Source: SG8-39 sp032125995
GTDB taxonomy: Bacteria; Pseudomonadota; Gammaproteobacteria; Burkholderiales; SG8-39
DNA: 25,836 bases
NCBI GenBank assembly: GCA_032125995.1
Contig: JAQBBQ010000111.1
Span: 1-25,836, forward strand
Direction of reading: 5' to 3'
Numbering within the stretch: the stretch's first letter is position 1; every line of letters begins with the position of its first letter. Of the stretch, positions 7,035 to 14,273 are shown piece after piece. A program made the position numbers and the translations under genes. The notes below the pieces were generated by a model. The model worked only from the letters and a program-made list of their open reading frames with translations, searched no databases and was not told the origin of the DNA.

Positions 7035-7110
7035 TCCCGGGCCTCGCGGGCGCGCGGCGCCTCGGTCCCGCGACGAGATCGGCTGGGGCGACGGCCGATC
7101 GACCGTTTAG
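7029..7110 (+). other. Degenerate or truncated attC site 4 (ynfA cassette)
   Basis: GCTTAAT (7029-7035) differs in one base from GCTTAAC, the R'' predicted from the cassette's start GTTAAGC (6673-6679). Inside, CTCGCGGG (7043-7050) can pair with CCCGCGACGAG (7067-7077), and GATCGGC (7077-7083) with GCCGATC (7094-7100). I find no good GTTRRRY box at the right; GTTTAGA (7105-7111), which overlaps the MmgE stop codon, is only a weak candidate. The array therefore seems cut off or worn here. The right boundary is approximate. Confidence 0.5.
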
Positions 7111-8462
7111 ATCAGGCACTCGATGAGTTCACGCACATCGCCGATGCGCTCGAGGTCGTCGACGAGCGCGGTCAAGCGTTCGGCCTTGGCGCGCGGCATC
7201 GGCCGCGCGGCCGACGCGAAATTGCGCTGCAGCTTTTCGAGCTCGGCTTCGCGGCTCAGCGGGCGGCGCGGATTGCCTACCACCACGTCGAGCCGCGTCT
7301 CGACGCGCCGGCCGTCCTTCAGCGCGATCTCGACCACTACCGGGGTGAGCGCATTCGGATCGGGATTCGCATCGGCCTCGATCGCGATGCGCCGCGCAAG
7401 CGCGAGCGTGTCGGCCTGCGCCAGCGCGGGCGTGCGAAAGTCCTCGAGCGTCACGTCGCCGCGCAGCAACGCACAGGCCGCGACATAGGACGCACATAGC
7501 CGCGCGGTGTTCGGATTCATCGCCGCCGTCACCGGCCGTCCGACGAGACGATGTACCAGCGGCGGCACGCGCGCACGTACGCGCTCGATGTCCTGCGCGA
7601 CGAAGCCCTGCGCCCGCATGAGCGTAAGGCAGCCGTCGACCACGCCGTGCGTCGCGCGACCCGACGGAAAAGGCTTGTGCGCGATTTCGGTGACGCGCCA
7701 GACCTTGCCCAGCTGCGAGAGCACCGCGGGAAGATCGTGCGCGCCCTCGAACAGCGCGTAGTAGCCGAACGGCCCTTCGAGCACCGCGTGCGGCGCGACG
7801 AGCCCGCGCGCCGCCATGTCGCAAGCGATGACGGCGTTTCTCGCGTTGAAGCCGATCTGCATGCCCAGTACGGGCGAGCCCTCGGTGTGCGCCTGCATGG
7901 TGCCGCTCAACTGGGCGTGCACGGTACCGAATGCGTTCAGCAGAGTGTCTGCATCGAATCCCGCGATCCGCCCGATCGCCGCGACGCCACCGAGCGCGCC
8001 AGCCGTCGCGGGACGAAAGAAGCGCAGACCCTCGCGGCAGGCAACGCCGAGGTGGCAGGCGACATCAACGCCAAGCGTAAGCGCATCGACGAGTGTCGCG
8101 CCACTCACCTCGCCCTCGCGCTCGGCCCAGGCGAGCGCGACCGCCGTGGGCAGCGTCATCGCATGCACCACCGCCTGCTCATGCACACAGTCGAACTCCG
8201 AGTTGTGGATCAGGGTGCCGTTCACCATCGCGGCCCCCGCGGCCGAGAGCCGATCGCCGTGAACCCAGACGTGTGCCTGATCCCCTGCCAGCGAAAGGGC
8301 CTGCGACTCGATCAACTCGCGCACCCAGGGCCCGGCACTGCCGGCGACCCCGACGCCGAGCGTATCGAGAAGAAGGCGGCGCGTGGCCGCGCGCGCCGGC
8401 GGCGGAATCGCCTCGTGCCGCGTATCGACCACATGCCGCACGAATCGGTCGATGGCGTCCAC
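7107..8462 (-). CDS. MmgE/PrpD family protein
   Basis: This is a member of the MmgE/PrpD family, whose characterised members include 2-methylcitrate dehydratase and aconitate decarboxylase. Supporting stretches are LLLDTLGVGVAGSAGPWV near the N-terminus, NGTLIHNSEFDCVHEQAVVH (the substrate-pocket region with Asp/His), GVDVACHLG and KPFPSGRATHGVVDG. At about 451 residues it is full length. I prefer GTG 8462 because homologs begin with a sequence like DAIDRFVRHVV; another GTG at 8501 would add 13 residues and cannot be excluded. Its stop faces the last integron cassette tail-to-tail. It is divergent from the gentisate dioxygenase-like gene, with about 150 bp between starts that must hold both promoters; I see no clear boxes there. 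Confidence 0.85.
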   Translation of the reverse strand: MDAIDRFVRHVVDTRHEAIPPPARAATRRLLLDTLGVGVAGSAGPWVRELIESQALSLAGDQAHVWVHGDRLSAAGAAMVNGTLIHNSEFDCVHEQAVVHAMTLPTAVALAWAEREGEVSGATLVDALTLGVDVACHLGVACREGLRFFRPATAGALGGVAAIGRIAGFDADTLLNAFGTVHAQLSGTMQAHTEGSPVLGMQIGFNARNAVIACDMAARGLVAPHAVLEGPFGYYALFEGAHDLPAVLSQLGKVWRVTEIAHKPFPSGRATHGVVDGCLTLMRAQGFVAQDIERVRARVPPLVHRLVGRPVTAAMNPNTARLCASYVAACALLRGDVTLEDFRTPALAQADTLALARRIAIEADANPDPNALTPVVVEIALKDGRRVETRLDVVVGNPRRPLSREAELEKLQRNFASAARPMPRAKAERLTALVDDLERIGDVRELIECLI

Positions 8463-8611
8463 GCGCGCAGCGTAGCAGCCCCGGTCGAGGTCGCCGGGCA
8501 CCCCGCGTTACAGCCGGGAACGCAGCAACCGGCGCGAACGCCCTTTGCGCCGCCGCCCCGAAACGGCGAAAATCCTTCCCAATCACGTACTTCGGCAAAG
8601 GCGAGAATCGT

Positions 8612-9652
8612 ATGGCGAGCGTGCTGCAGCCAACCACCCAGGGCCGTGCCGAGTTCTACCAGCGCATGGACAAGGACCATCTCACGCCGCTGTGGGAGGT
8701 GCTGCACAACCTCGTGCCGCCCGTACCGAGCTCGCCCGCGGTACCAGCGTATTGGAACTACAACGCGATCCGCCCCTACATCGAAGAGTCCGGACGGATC
8801 ATCAGCGCAAAAGAAGCGATCCGCCGCGTGTTGATTCTCGAGAACCCGGGCATGCGCGGCGCATCGTCGATCACGCGCAGCCTCTACTGCGGACTGCAGT
8901 TGATCCTGCCGGGCGAGGTCGCGCCGAGCCATCGCCATACCCAGTCTGCGCTGCGCTTCATCGTCGAGGGCTCGGGCGCCTACACCGCGGTGGACGGCGA
9001 GCGCGTCACGATGCGTCCAGGCGATTTCATCATCACTCCGCCTTGGACCTGGCACGACCATGGCAATCCGGGCAACGAACCCGTGGTGTGGATGGACGGA
9101 CTCGATGTCCCGATGGTGTCGTTTTTCACCGCGCAGTTCGCCGAGAACTATCCTGAAGACGTGCAGCCGGTACTGCGCAGCGAAGGCGACGCGCAGGCGC
9201 GCTACGGCGCGAACATGGTGCCGCTCGGCCCGCTGCCGAGCGCGAAGACCTCGCCCGTGTTCAGCTATCCCTACGCGCGCAGCCGCGAGGTACTCGAGAC
9301 CCTCGCGCGCAGCGGCGATCCCGATCCCTGCGACGGCTGGAAGATGCAGTTCATCAATCCGCTCTCCGGCGGTTTCGCGATGCCGACCATCGGCAGCTTC
9401 ATCCAGCTCGTGCCGAAGGGGTTGCGTACCCGCCCCACCCGCTCGACCGACGGCACCGTGTACTCGGTCGTCGAGGGCAGCGGCAGCGCGATCATTGGCG
9501 AGTCGACCTTCGCCTTCGAGCCGCGCGACACCTTCGTCGTGCCGTCCTGGTTCCCGCTCGAGATCGAGGCGCAAGACGCCTGCGTGCTGTTTTCCTATTC
9601 CGACCGGCCGGCGCAGGTCGCACTCGGCCTGTGGCGCGAACAACGTAATTAG
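8612..9652 (+). CDS. Gentisate 1,2-dioxygenase-like bicupin
   Basis: This 346-residue protein has the family's usual length and two cupin domains. The N-terminal one has the metal site: H107-R-H109 in PSHRHTQSALRF, and WHDH at 147-150, matching the Fe(II) ligands of gentisate dioxygenases. The C-terminal cupin (PTIGSFIQLVPKG, RSTDGTVYSVVEGSG, DTFVVPSWFPLEIEA) has no histidines at the corresponding positions, so only one metal centre is expected. The known reaction is gentisate (or a related 2-hydroxybenzoate such as salicylate or 1-hydroxy-2-naphthoate) + O2 to a ring-opened oxo-acid; the actual substrate is open. ATG 8612 follows a GGCGAG-type ribosome site. It is the first gene of a + strand run of four. 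Confidence 0.9.
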   Translation: MASVLQPTTQGRAEFYQRMDKDHLTPLWEVLHNLVPPVPSSPAVPAYWNYNAIRPYIEESGRIISAKEAIRRVLILENPGMRGASSITRSLYCGLQLILPGEVAPSHRHTQSALRFIVEGSGAYTAVDGERVTMRPGDFIITPPWTWHDHGNPGNEPVVWMDGLDVPMVSFFTAQFAENYPEDVQPVLRSEGDAQARYGANMVPLGPLPSAKTSPVFSYPYARSREVLETLARSGDPDPCDGWKMQFINPLSGGFAMPTIGSFIQLVPKGLRTRPTRSTDGTVYSVVEGSGSAIIGESTFAFEPRDTFVVPSWFPLEIEAQDACVLFSYSDRPAQVALGLWREQRN

Positions 9653-9664
9653 AAGAAGACCACG

Positions 9665-10513
9665 ATGAGCGACGCCGCCTTCTATTCCCGCGAATACAAC
9701 AACCGCGAGCTTGTTCCCGATCATGCGCAGCATTTCGCGCGCTGGGACGAGCGCTCCGCGCGCGCGCGGAATACCATGATTTGCTACCTCGATCGGCGCT
9801 ATGGCGACGCAGCGGGCGAGACGGTCGACATCTTTCCGGCGCGCAAGGGTGACGGCAGCTGCATGATGTTCATTCATGGCGGCTACTGGCGATCGCTCGA
9901 CAAGCGCGATTTCTCCTTCCTCGCGCCCGCCTGGGTCGATAGCGGCGTATCGCTTGCGATCGTCAACTACGATCTCTGCCCGCATGTCACGATTGAGGAA
10001 ATCGTGCGCCAGATGCTGCGCGCGAGCCGCTGGCTCTGGCTGCACTGCGAGGACTACGGCATGGACCAGGACCGCCTCTACGTCTCGGGGCACTCGGCGG
10101 GCGGACACCTGACGGCGATGCTGATGACTGCGTTGTGGCCGGTGTTCGACGCGCGCCTGCCGAAGGACCTGTTCAAGGGCGGCCTGCCGATCAGCGGCGT
10201 GTACGACCTGCGCCCGCTGGAATACTGCGACTTCCTGCAGCCGGTTCTGCGCCTGGATGAGGAACGCGCGCTCGGGCTGTCGCCGGCCTACCTGCCGCCT
10301 GCGACGCGCGCGCCGGTGGCGACCTGCGTCGGCGGGCGCGAGAGCTCCGAGTTCAAGCGCCAGAACGCGCTTCTCGCCAAGCGCTGGCGCAGCGTCGTCA
10401 ACTTCGACATTCCGATGCCGCAGGCGAACCACTTCTCGATCATGGACGCGCTCGCCGAGCCGTCGAGCCCGCTATTCGCAGGCGCGCTGCGCCTGATGAA
10501 GCTTGACCGCTGA
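9665..10513 (+). CDS. Alpha/beta hydrolase, kynurenine-formamidase-like (HGGYW)
   Basis: This 282-residue alpha/beta hydrolase has the oxyanion motif HGGYW at 71-75, nucleophile elbow GHSAGG at 142-147 (Ser144) and a C-terminal catalytic His in QANHFSIMD (His256). HGGYW is typical of arylformamidase/kynurenine formamidase-like and carboxylesterase-like members. It starts 12 bp after the dioxygenase, so the two are likely co-translated from one message. Together they suggest hydrolysis of an N-formyl, amide or ester bond in an aromatic pathway, which is inference. No signal peptide is visible; it should be cytoplasmic. Confidence 0.85.
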   Translation: MSDAAFYSREYNNRELVPDHAQHFARWDERSARARNTMICYLDRRYGDAAGETVDIFPARKGDGSCMMFIHGGYWRSLDKRDFSFLAPAWVDSGVSLAIVNYDLCPHVTIEEIVRQMLRASRWLWLHCEDYGMDQDRLYVSGHSAGGHLTAMLMTALWPVFDARLPKDLFKGGLPISGVYDLRPLEYCDFLQPVLRLDEERALGLSPAYLPPATRAPVATCVGGRESSEFKRQNALLAKRWRSVVNFDIPMPQANHFSIMDALAEPSSPLFAGALRLMKLDR

Positions 10514-10520
10514 GGCCGCG

Positions 10521-11159
10521 ATGGACGCGTTCCTCAGGCCGGGGCGCTTCGTCGACAGCGACCATCCCGCGGTGATCGCCTACGCAGCAGAACACGCGCG
10601 CGGCGCGAGCCCGCTCCAACGCGCGGTCGCGCTGTACTACGCGGTACGCGATGGCGTGCGCTACAACCCGTTCCAGAACTTCCTGCGCGACGAGGCCTAC
10701 CGGGGTTCGGCCTGCCTCGAGCAGGGCGAAGGCTGGTGCGTACCAAAGGCGGCGCTGCTCGCCGCCTGCGCGCGCGCCGTCGACATCCCAGCGCGTGTCG
10801 GTTATGCCGACGTCAAGAACCACCTCACCTCCCCCGCGCTGACCAAGCGCATGGGCACGGACCTTTTCATCTTTCACGGCTACGCCGACCTCTGGCTCGA
10901 CGAAAAGTGGGTCAAGGCGACCCCGGCATTCAACCTCAGCCTGTGCACCAAATTCCGCGTCAAGCCGCTCGAATTCGACGGCCGCGAAGACTCGATCTTC
11001 CATCCGTTCGACGCCGACGAGCGCCGGCACATGGAATACGTGCAGATGCGCGGCACCTATGCGGATGTGCCTGCGGACGAAATCCGTCAGGCCTTCGCCG
11101 CGCTTTACCCGCAGTTCTACAACCTCGGCCCGGACGCGGCGAAGGAAACATTCGGCTGA
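10521..11159 (+). CDS. Transglutaminase-like superfamily protein
   Basis: This 212-residue protein has a papain-like transglutaminase core: the likely nucleophile Cys73 in GEGWCVPKAALLAA, followed by His119 in FIFHGYADLWL. The third catalytic residue is less clear, because the usual Asp after the histidine falls in a stretch reading WVKATPAFN. Family members act as peptidases or amidases in the cytoplasm and are common beside amide and aromatic catabolic genes; the substrate is unknown. ATG 10521 is 7 bp after the hydrolase stop; a TTG upstream would overlap that gene. It probably belongs to the same operon as its neighbours. Confidence 0.82.
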   Translation: MDAFLRPGRFVDSDHPAVIAYAAEHARGASPLQRAVALYYAVRDGVRYNPFQNFLRDEAYRGSACLEQGEGWCVPKAALLAACARAVDIPARVGYADVKNHLTSPALTKRMGTDLFIFHGYADLWLDEKWVKATPAFNLSLCTKFRVKPLEFDGREDSIFHPFDADERRHMEYVQMRGTYADVPADEIRQAFAALYPQFYNLGPDAAKETFG

Positions 11160-11173
11160 GCGCGGGGCGACCG

Positions 11174-12472
11174 ATGCAGGCGCTGCTCGAAGCGAGCTTC
11201 CGCGCCGCGGTGGCGGCGGCCGATCCGGCGCGCATCCTCGCGCCCGCGCTGCCCGCGCCGCCAACGGGCAGTACCTTCGTTGTGGCGGTCGGCAAGGCGG
11301 CGGCATCGATGGCAGCCGCGCTTGAGGCCGCGTGGCCGACGGGCGCCGCGCTAGACGGCATCGCGCTCACGCGTTACCGGCACGCCGTGCCGACGCGGCG
11401 CATCCGCGTGATCGAGGCCGGGCACCCCGTCCCGGACGCGGCCGGCGAGGCCGGCGCGCGCGCGATCCTCGAGCGCGTGGCCACACTCGATGCGAACGAT
11501 CTGTTGATCGTCCTCATTTCCGGCGGCGGCTCGAGTCTACTGTCGCTGCCCGCCAAAGACGTATCGATGACCGATCTGAAGGCGGTTACGGCGCAGCTCT
11601 TGCGCTGCGGGGCGCCGATTCAGGACATCAACACCGTGCGCAAGCACCTGTCGGCGATCCAGGGCGGGCGGCTCGCCGCGGCCTGCCGCGCCCCGGTGCG
11701 CGCACTGATTATCTCTGACGTGACCGGCGACGCGCCCACGCACATCGCCTCGGGCCCCTGCGCGCCCGACCCGACGACCTTCGCCGACGCGCTCGCAGTG
11801 CTGGCGAAACACGGCGTCACGCCGCCGGTCGCAATTGCCGAGATCCTCGCGCGCGGGGCCGCGGGCGGCGTGCCCGAAACGCCCAAGCCGGGTGACCCCG
11901 CGCTTGCACACGCCGAGAACCGCGTCATCGCGACCGCGCACCGCTCGCTCGAGGCGGCCGCAGAAACCTTCCGCGCGGCCGGCGTCACGCCGGCGATCCT
12001 GGGCGATACCGTGACCGGCGAGGCGACCGAAGTGGCCAAGGTGATGGCGGCGCTGGTGCGCGAGATCCGGGCCACCCACGCGCCATTCGCACCGCCCGTC
12101 GCGCCATTCGCACCGCCCGTCGCGCTCTTGTCGGGTGGCGAATGCACGGTAACGATCGGCGCTGCGGGCGGCCGGGGCGGGCGTTGTGCCGAATTCCTGC
12201 TCGCGCTTGCGGTCGAACTCGACGCCACCGACAGCATGCGCGGCGTGCACGCACTCGCCGCGGACACTGACGGCATCGACGGCTCGGAGGACAACGCGGG
12301 TGCGGTCTTCGGTCCCGACAGCTTTGCGCGCGCCGCCGCGCTCGGCCTCGATGCCCGGCGGCAGCTCGCCGCACACGACAGCTACGGGTTTTTCTCCGCG
12401 CTCGGGGATCTTCTCGTCACGGGTCCCACCTACACCAACGTGAACGACTACCGCGCAATTCTTGTGCGCTAG
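11174..12472 (+). CDS. Glycerate 2-kinase (GckA/TtuD type, MOFRL domain)
   Basis: This 432-residue protein is the expected size. The N-terminal DUF4147-type domain shows VAVGKAAASMAAA (about 35-48), EAGHPVPD, ISGGGSSLL (about 117) and RKHLSAIQGGRLA. The C-terminal MOFRL domain shows LLSGGECTVTI, GGRGGRCAEFLLALA and AADTDGIDGSEDNAGA. It phosphorylates D-glycerate to 2-phosphoglycerate, feeding lower glycolysis. A perfect 21-bp tandem duplication (12080-12121) inserts the repeat APFAPPV twice just before the MOFRL domain. The stop (TAG 12470-12472) shares CTAG with the stop of the convergent DUF488 gene. It begins 14 bp after the transglutaminase-like gene. Confidence 0.9.
   Translation: MQALLEASFRAAVAAADPARILAPALPAPPTGSTFVVAVGKAAASMAAALEAAWPTGAALDGIALTRYRHAVPTRRIRVIEAGHPVPDAAGEAGARAILERVATLDANDLLIVLISGGGSSLLSLPAKDVSMTDLKAVTAQLLRCGAPIQDINTVRKHLSAIQGGRLAAACRAPVRALIISDVTGDAPTHIASGPCAPDPTTFADALAVLAKHGVTPPVAIAEILARGAAGGVPETPKPGDPALAHAENRVIATAHRSLEAAAETFRAAGVTPAILGDTVTGEATEVAKVMAALVREIRATHAPFAPPVAPFAPPVALLSGGECTVTIGAAGGRGGRCAEFLLALAVELDATDSMRGVHALAADTDGIDGSEDNAGAVFGPDSFARAAALGLDARRQLAAHDSYGFFSALGDLLVTGPTYTNVNDYRAILVR
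12080..12121 (+). repeat. 21-bp perfect tandem duplication inside the glycerate kinase gene
   Basis: Bases 12080-12100 and 12101-12121 are identical. Each encodes APFAPPV in frame, lengthening a linker just before the MOFRL domain. Copy number could vary by slippage without breaking the frame. Confidence 0.92.
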
Positions 12473-13011
12473 AACAGTTCGCCCTGCGCCGAGCGATCGG
12501 CGTAGTGCAGCAGGTCACCCTCGAGACGCGCCGCGGGATGCATTGCATGCTCGCGCCTGCCCCCGTCATCGAGCAGGTGAACAACGCAATGGCCGTGCGC
12601 GAGCAGCCAATCGGCGATTAGCGAGCGGTGACAGTGCGCCGGATCGCGCTCGGCGCACATCATGCAGACCCGCTCGGCCTCCGCCGCCTGCGCCAGTGCC
12701 TCCGCCGCAGCGCGAAACGGCGCAGCTTCCATGTGCTCGGCATAGGCACGGAACGCCGGCTCGGTCAGCCCCGCATGCCGGTTCACGTCCCCCGCACGGC
12801 GGCGCCCCCCGAGTTCGCGACCCCGCCACTCGTAGCGCAGGCGCTCGGCTTCGAGCCGCGCGCCGAGGGGTCCGTAGCCGAAATGCGGATGACGCCGCGA
12901 GCGCGGAACCGCGCGCACGTCGACCAGACGCTCGATCTTGGCGCCCTTGAGCAACGCGAGGAAGCCGTCGAGATCACGCGTACCGTGCCCGATGCTGTAA
13001 ATCGTCGCCAC
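12469..13011 (-). CDS. DUF488 family protein
   Basis: This 180-residue protein carries the DUF488 signatures: YSIGHGTRDLDGFLALL at the N-terminus, LVDVRAVPRSRRHPHFGYG around 30-50, and the C-terminal MCAERDPAHCHRSLIADWL. The family's function is not established. GTG 13011 is chosen because the conserved N-terminus begins there and it follows the SAM-hydrolase stop by a single base, pointing to translational coupling; the open frame upstream overlaps that gene. Its stop (TAG, 12471-12469) overlaps that of the glycerate kinase on the other strand. Confidence 0.85.
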   Translation of the reverse strand: MATIYSIGHGTRDLDGFLALLKGAKIERLVDVRAVPRSRRHPHFGYGPLGARLEAERLRYEWRGRELGGRRRAGDVNRHAGLTEPAFRAYAEHMEAAPFRAAAEALAQAAEAERVCMMCAERDPAHCHRSLIADWLLAHGHCVVHLLDDGGRREHAMHPAARLEGDLLHYADRSAQGELF

Positions 13012-13012
13012 G

Positions 13013-13744
13013 TCAATCGATCCAGCCGACGCGCTGACCCACCCGCAGCCCGAGCCGCCGCGCCGCGCTCGCCTGGTTGGCCGCGATTTCGACCAAGCCG
13101 AGGCTGTTGACACTCCAGAAAACGCCGCCGCGGGGCGCCGCTTCGAACACGCGGGCGAAGCGCAGAACGCGCCGGCCGATGCGCAGCCGTGCAGTGCGCG
13201 CACGCCGCGCACCCCGCAACCCGGTCATCGCATTGCCGTAATGATCGACATGGATGACGGCAGCACGATCGCTCGCGTCGAGGACGACCCGGGGCGCCCG
13301 ACTGCGCACCACCCAGCCGCGCGGCAGACGCCGCGCCGCGAGCAACGCGGCAACGGGTGCGAACAGATCGCGACCATGAAACGAGGCGGACAGCGGCTTG
13401 GGTCGCCAGACGATTCGCCGGCAGCTGCGCCGGCGAGCCCGCGCCCATAACACCGACAGCAGGCCGTTGTCCGGCCCGACAAAGTTTCGGCCGTTGGCCT
13501 GAACGATGATCGCGTCACGCGCGCCGCCCACCCCCGGGTCGACCACCGCGAGAAACACGCTGCCCCGCGGATACTGGACCGCCAATGCCGTGAGCAAGTG
13601 TGCAGACGCCTCGATATCGAAGGCCGGCGCATCGTGCAGCGCGTCGATCACGCGCGCACGCGGCGCGCGCGCGGCGAGCACCGCCTTCACCTGCCCGACG
13701 TAGAGGTCCTGCGCCCCGAAGTCCGTGAATAGAACGATGGCCAC
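13013..13744 (-). CDS. SAM hydrolase / SAM hydroxide adenosyltransferase (DUF62)
   Basis: This 243-residue member of the chlorinase/fluorinase-like DUF62 family has VLFTDFGAQDLYVGQVKAVL at the N-terminus, VVDPGVGG, FVGPDNGLLS (about 89-98), FHGRDLFAPVAA and VIHVDHYGNAMTGL, then the C-terminal beta-barrel with VNSLGLVEIAANQ. Characterised non-halogenating members convert SAM and water to adenosine and methionine. GTG 13744 gives the standard start (MAIVLFTDFG). It precedes DUF488 by 1 bp and lies downstream of the ribosomal terminator, so it likely has its own promoter or is reached by read-through from rplQ. Confidence 0.88.
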   Translation of the reverse strand: MAIVLFTDFGAQDLYVGQVKAVLAARAPRARVIDALHDAPAFDIEASAHLLTALAVQYPRGSVFLAVVDPGVGGARDAIIVQANGRNFVGPDNGLLSVLWARARRRSCRRIVWRPKPLSASFHGRDLFAPVAALLAARRLPRGWVVRSRAPRVVLDASDRAAVIHVDHYGNAMTGLRGARRARTARLRIGRRVLRFARVFEAAPRGGVFWSVNSLGLVEIAANQASAARRLGLRVGQRVGWID

Positions 13745-13775
13745 GGGGCCATTCTATCGGCGCGGGGCAAACGAG

Positions 13776-13799
13776 AAAGGCCGGGCAAGCCCGGCCTTT
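13776..13799 (-). terminator. Intrinsic terminator after the ribosomal superoperon
   Basis: AAAGGCCGGGC (13776-13786) and GCCCGGCCTTT (13789-13799) form a perfect 11-bp inverted repeat with a very tight loop. The run of A/T at both ends could allow function in both directions. It lies between rplQ and the SAM hydrolase gene and would end minus-strand transcripts of the alpha operon. Confidence 0.85.
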
Positions 13800-13810
13800 T
13801 CGTTGCGCGT

Positions 13811-13831
13811 GGCGTATGGCGTATGGCGTAT
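13811..13831. repeat. Three tandem copies of GGCGTAT beside the terminator
   Basis: GGCGTAT occurs three times in a row. The block is also flanked by CGTGGCGTA (13808-13816) and TACGCCACG (13838-13846), which can form a 9-bp stem directly 3' of rplQ. It looks like a slippage-prone repeat or part of a secondary hairpin before the main terminator. Confidence 0.8.
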
Positions 13832-13850
13832 GCAGCCTACGCCACGTGAA

Positions 13851-14258
13851 CTACGTCTTAACCTCGTCCTTCGTCGCCTTGGCCGCTCCCGCCTCCGCCT
13901 CGGCGAGCTCGGTCAGCATGATCAGCGCCATCGGGGCATTGTCGCCCTTGCGAAAACCACTCTTCAGGATCCGCAGGTAGCCGCCGTTGCGTTTCGAGAA
14001 ACGCGGGCCGAGCTCATCGAAGAGCTTGGTCACCATCTCGCGATCGCGCAGGCGATCAAAGGCGAGGCGCCGATTGGCGAGCGAGGGCTTCTTGCCGAGC
14101 GTGATCATCGGTTCGAAGACGCGGCGCAGCGTCTTCGCTTTCGGCAGCGTGGTCGAGATGCGCTCATGGCGCAGCAGCGAGTTGGTCATGTTGCGCAGCA
14201 TCGCAAGCCGGTGGCTCGAGGTGCGGTTGAGCTTGCGCAGTCCGTGGCCGTGACGCAT
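13851..14258 (-). CDS. rplQ: 50S ribosomal protein L17
   Basis: This 135-residue protein begins MRHGHGLRKLNRTSSHR, the invariant L17 start, followed by LLRHERISTT and FDRLRDREMVTKLFDEL. L17 sits near the polypeptide exit tunnel in the large subunit. It is the last gene of the alpha operon, 15 bp after rpoA, with the terminator about 50 bp downstream. The last ~18 residues (EAEAGAAKATKDEVKT) are a slightly longer charged tail than in E. coli. Confidence 0.96.
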   Translation of the reverse strand: MRHGHGLRKLNRTSSHRLAMLRNMTNSLLRHERISTTLPKAKTLRRVFEPMITLGKKPSLANRRLAFDRLRDREMVTKLFDELGPRFSKRNGGYLRILKSGFRKGDNAPMALIMLTELAEAEAGAAKATKDEVKT

Positions 14259-14273
14259 GGCGATTCCCCAGAG

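Larger units (their letters stand above)
5106..7110. mobile_element. Decayed chromosomal integron: intI remnant, attC sites and three gene cassettes
   Basis: The layout is the canonical integron one: an integrase gene fragment on the minus strand at the left, then cassettes on the plus strand separated by attC-like hairpins. Boundary boxes are GTCTAAC 5393-5399 with GTTAGAC 5493-5499, GTCTAAC 6116-6122 with GTTAGGG 6173-6179, and CCCTAAC 6589-6595 with GTTAAGC 6673-6679. A last R''-like box, GCTTAAT, is at 7029-7035. Each cassette's leading heptamer is complementary to the R'' box at its own 3' end. The integrase lacks its catalytic domain, so any present mobility would need an integrase supplied from elsewhere. 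The left end is placed at the integrase remnant; the right end (last attC) is uncertain. Confidence 0.85.

Noticed and set aside
7077..7100. Hairpin GATCGGC/GCCGATC as a terminator between ynfA and MmgE
   Set aside because: Loop of 10 bases and no T-run on either side; more likely part of the degenerate attC or incidental.
8312..10432. Very long open frame (about 700 codons) on the minus strand opposite the dioxygenase and hydrolase genes
   Set aside because: Its translation is Arg/Ala-rich low-complexity antisense of two clear + strand enzymes; high GC creates long stop-free shadows.
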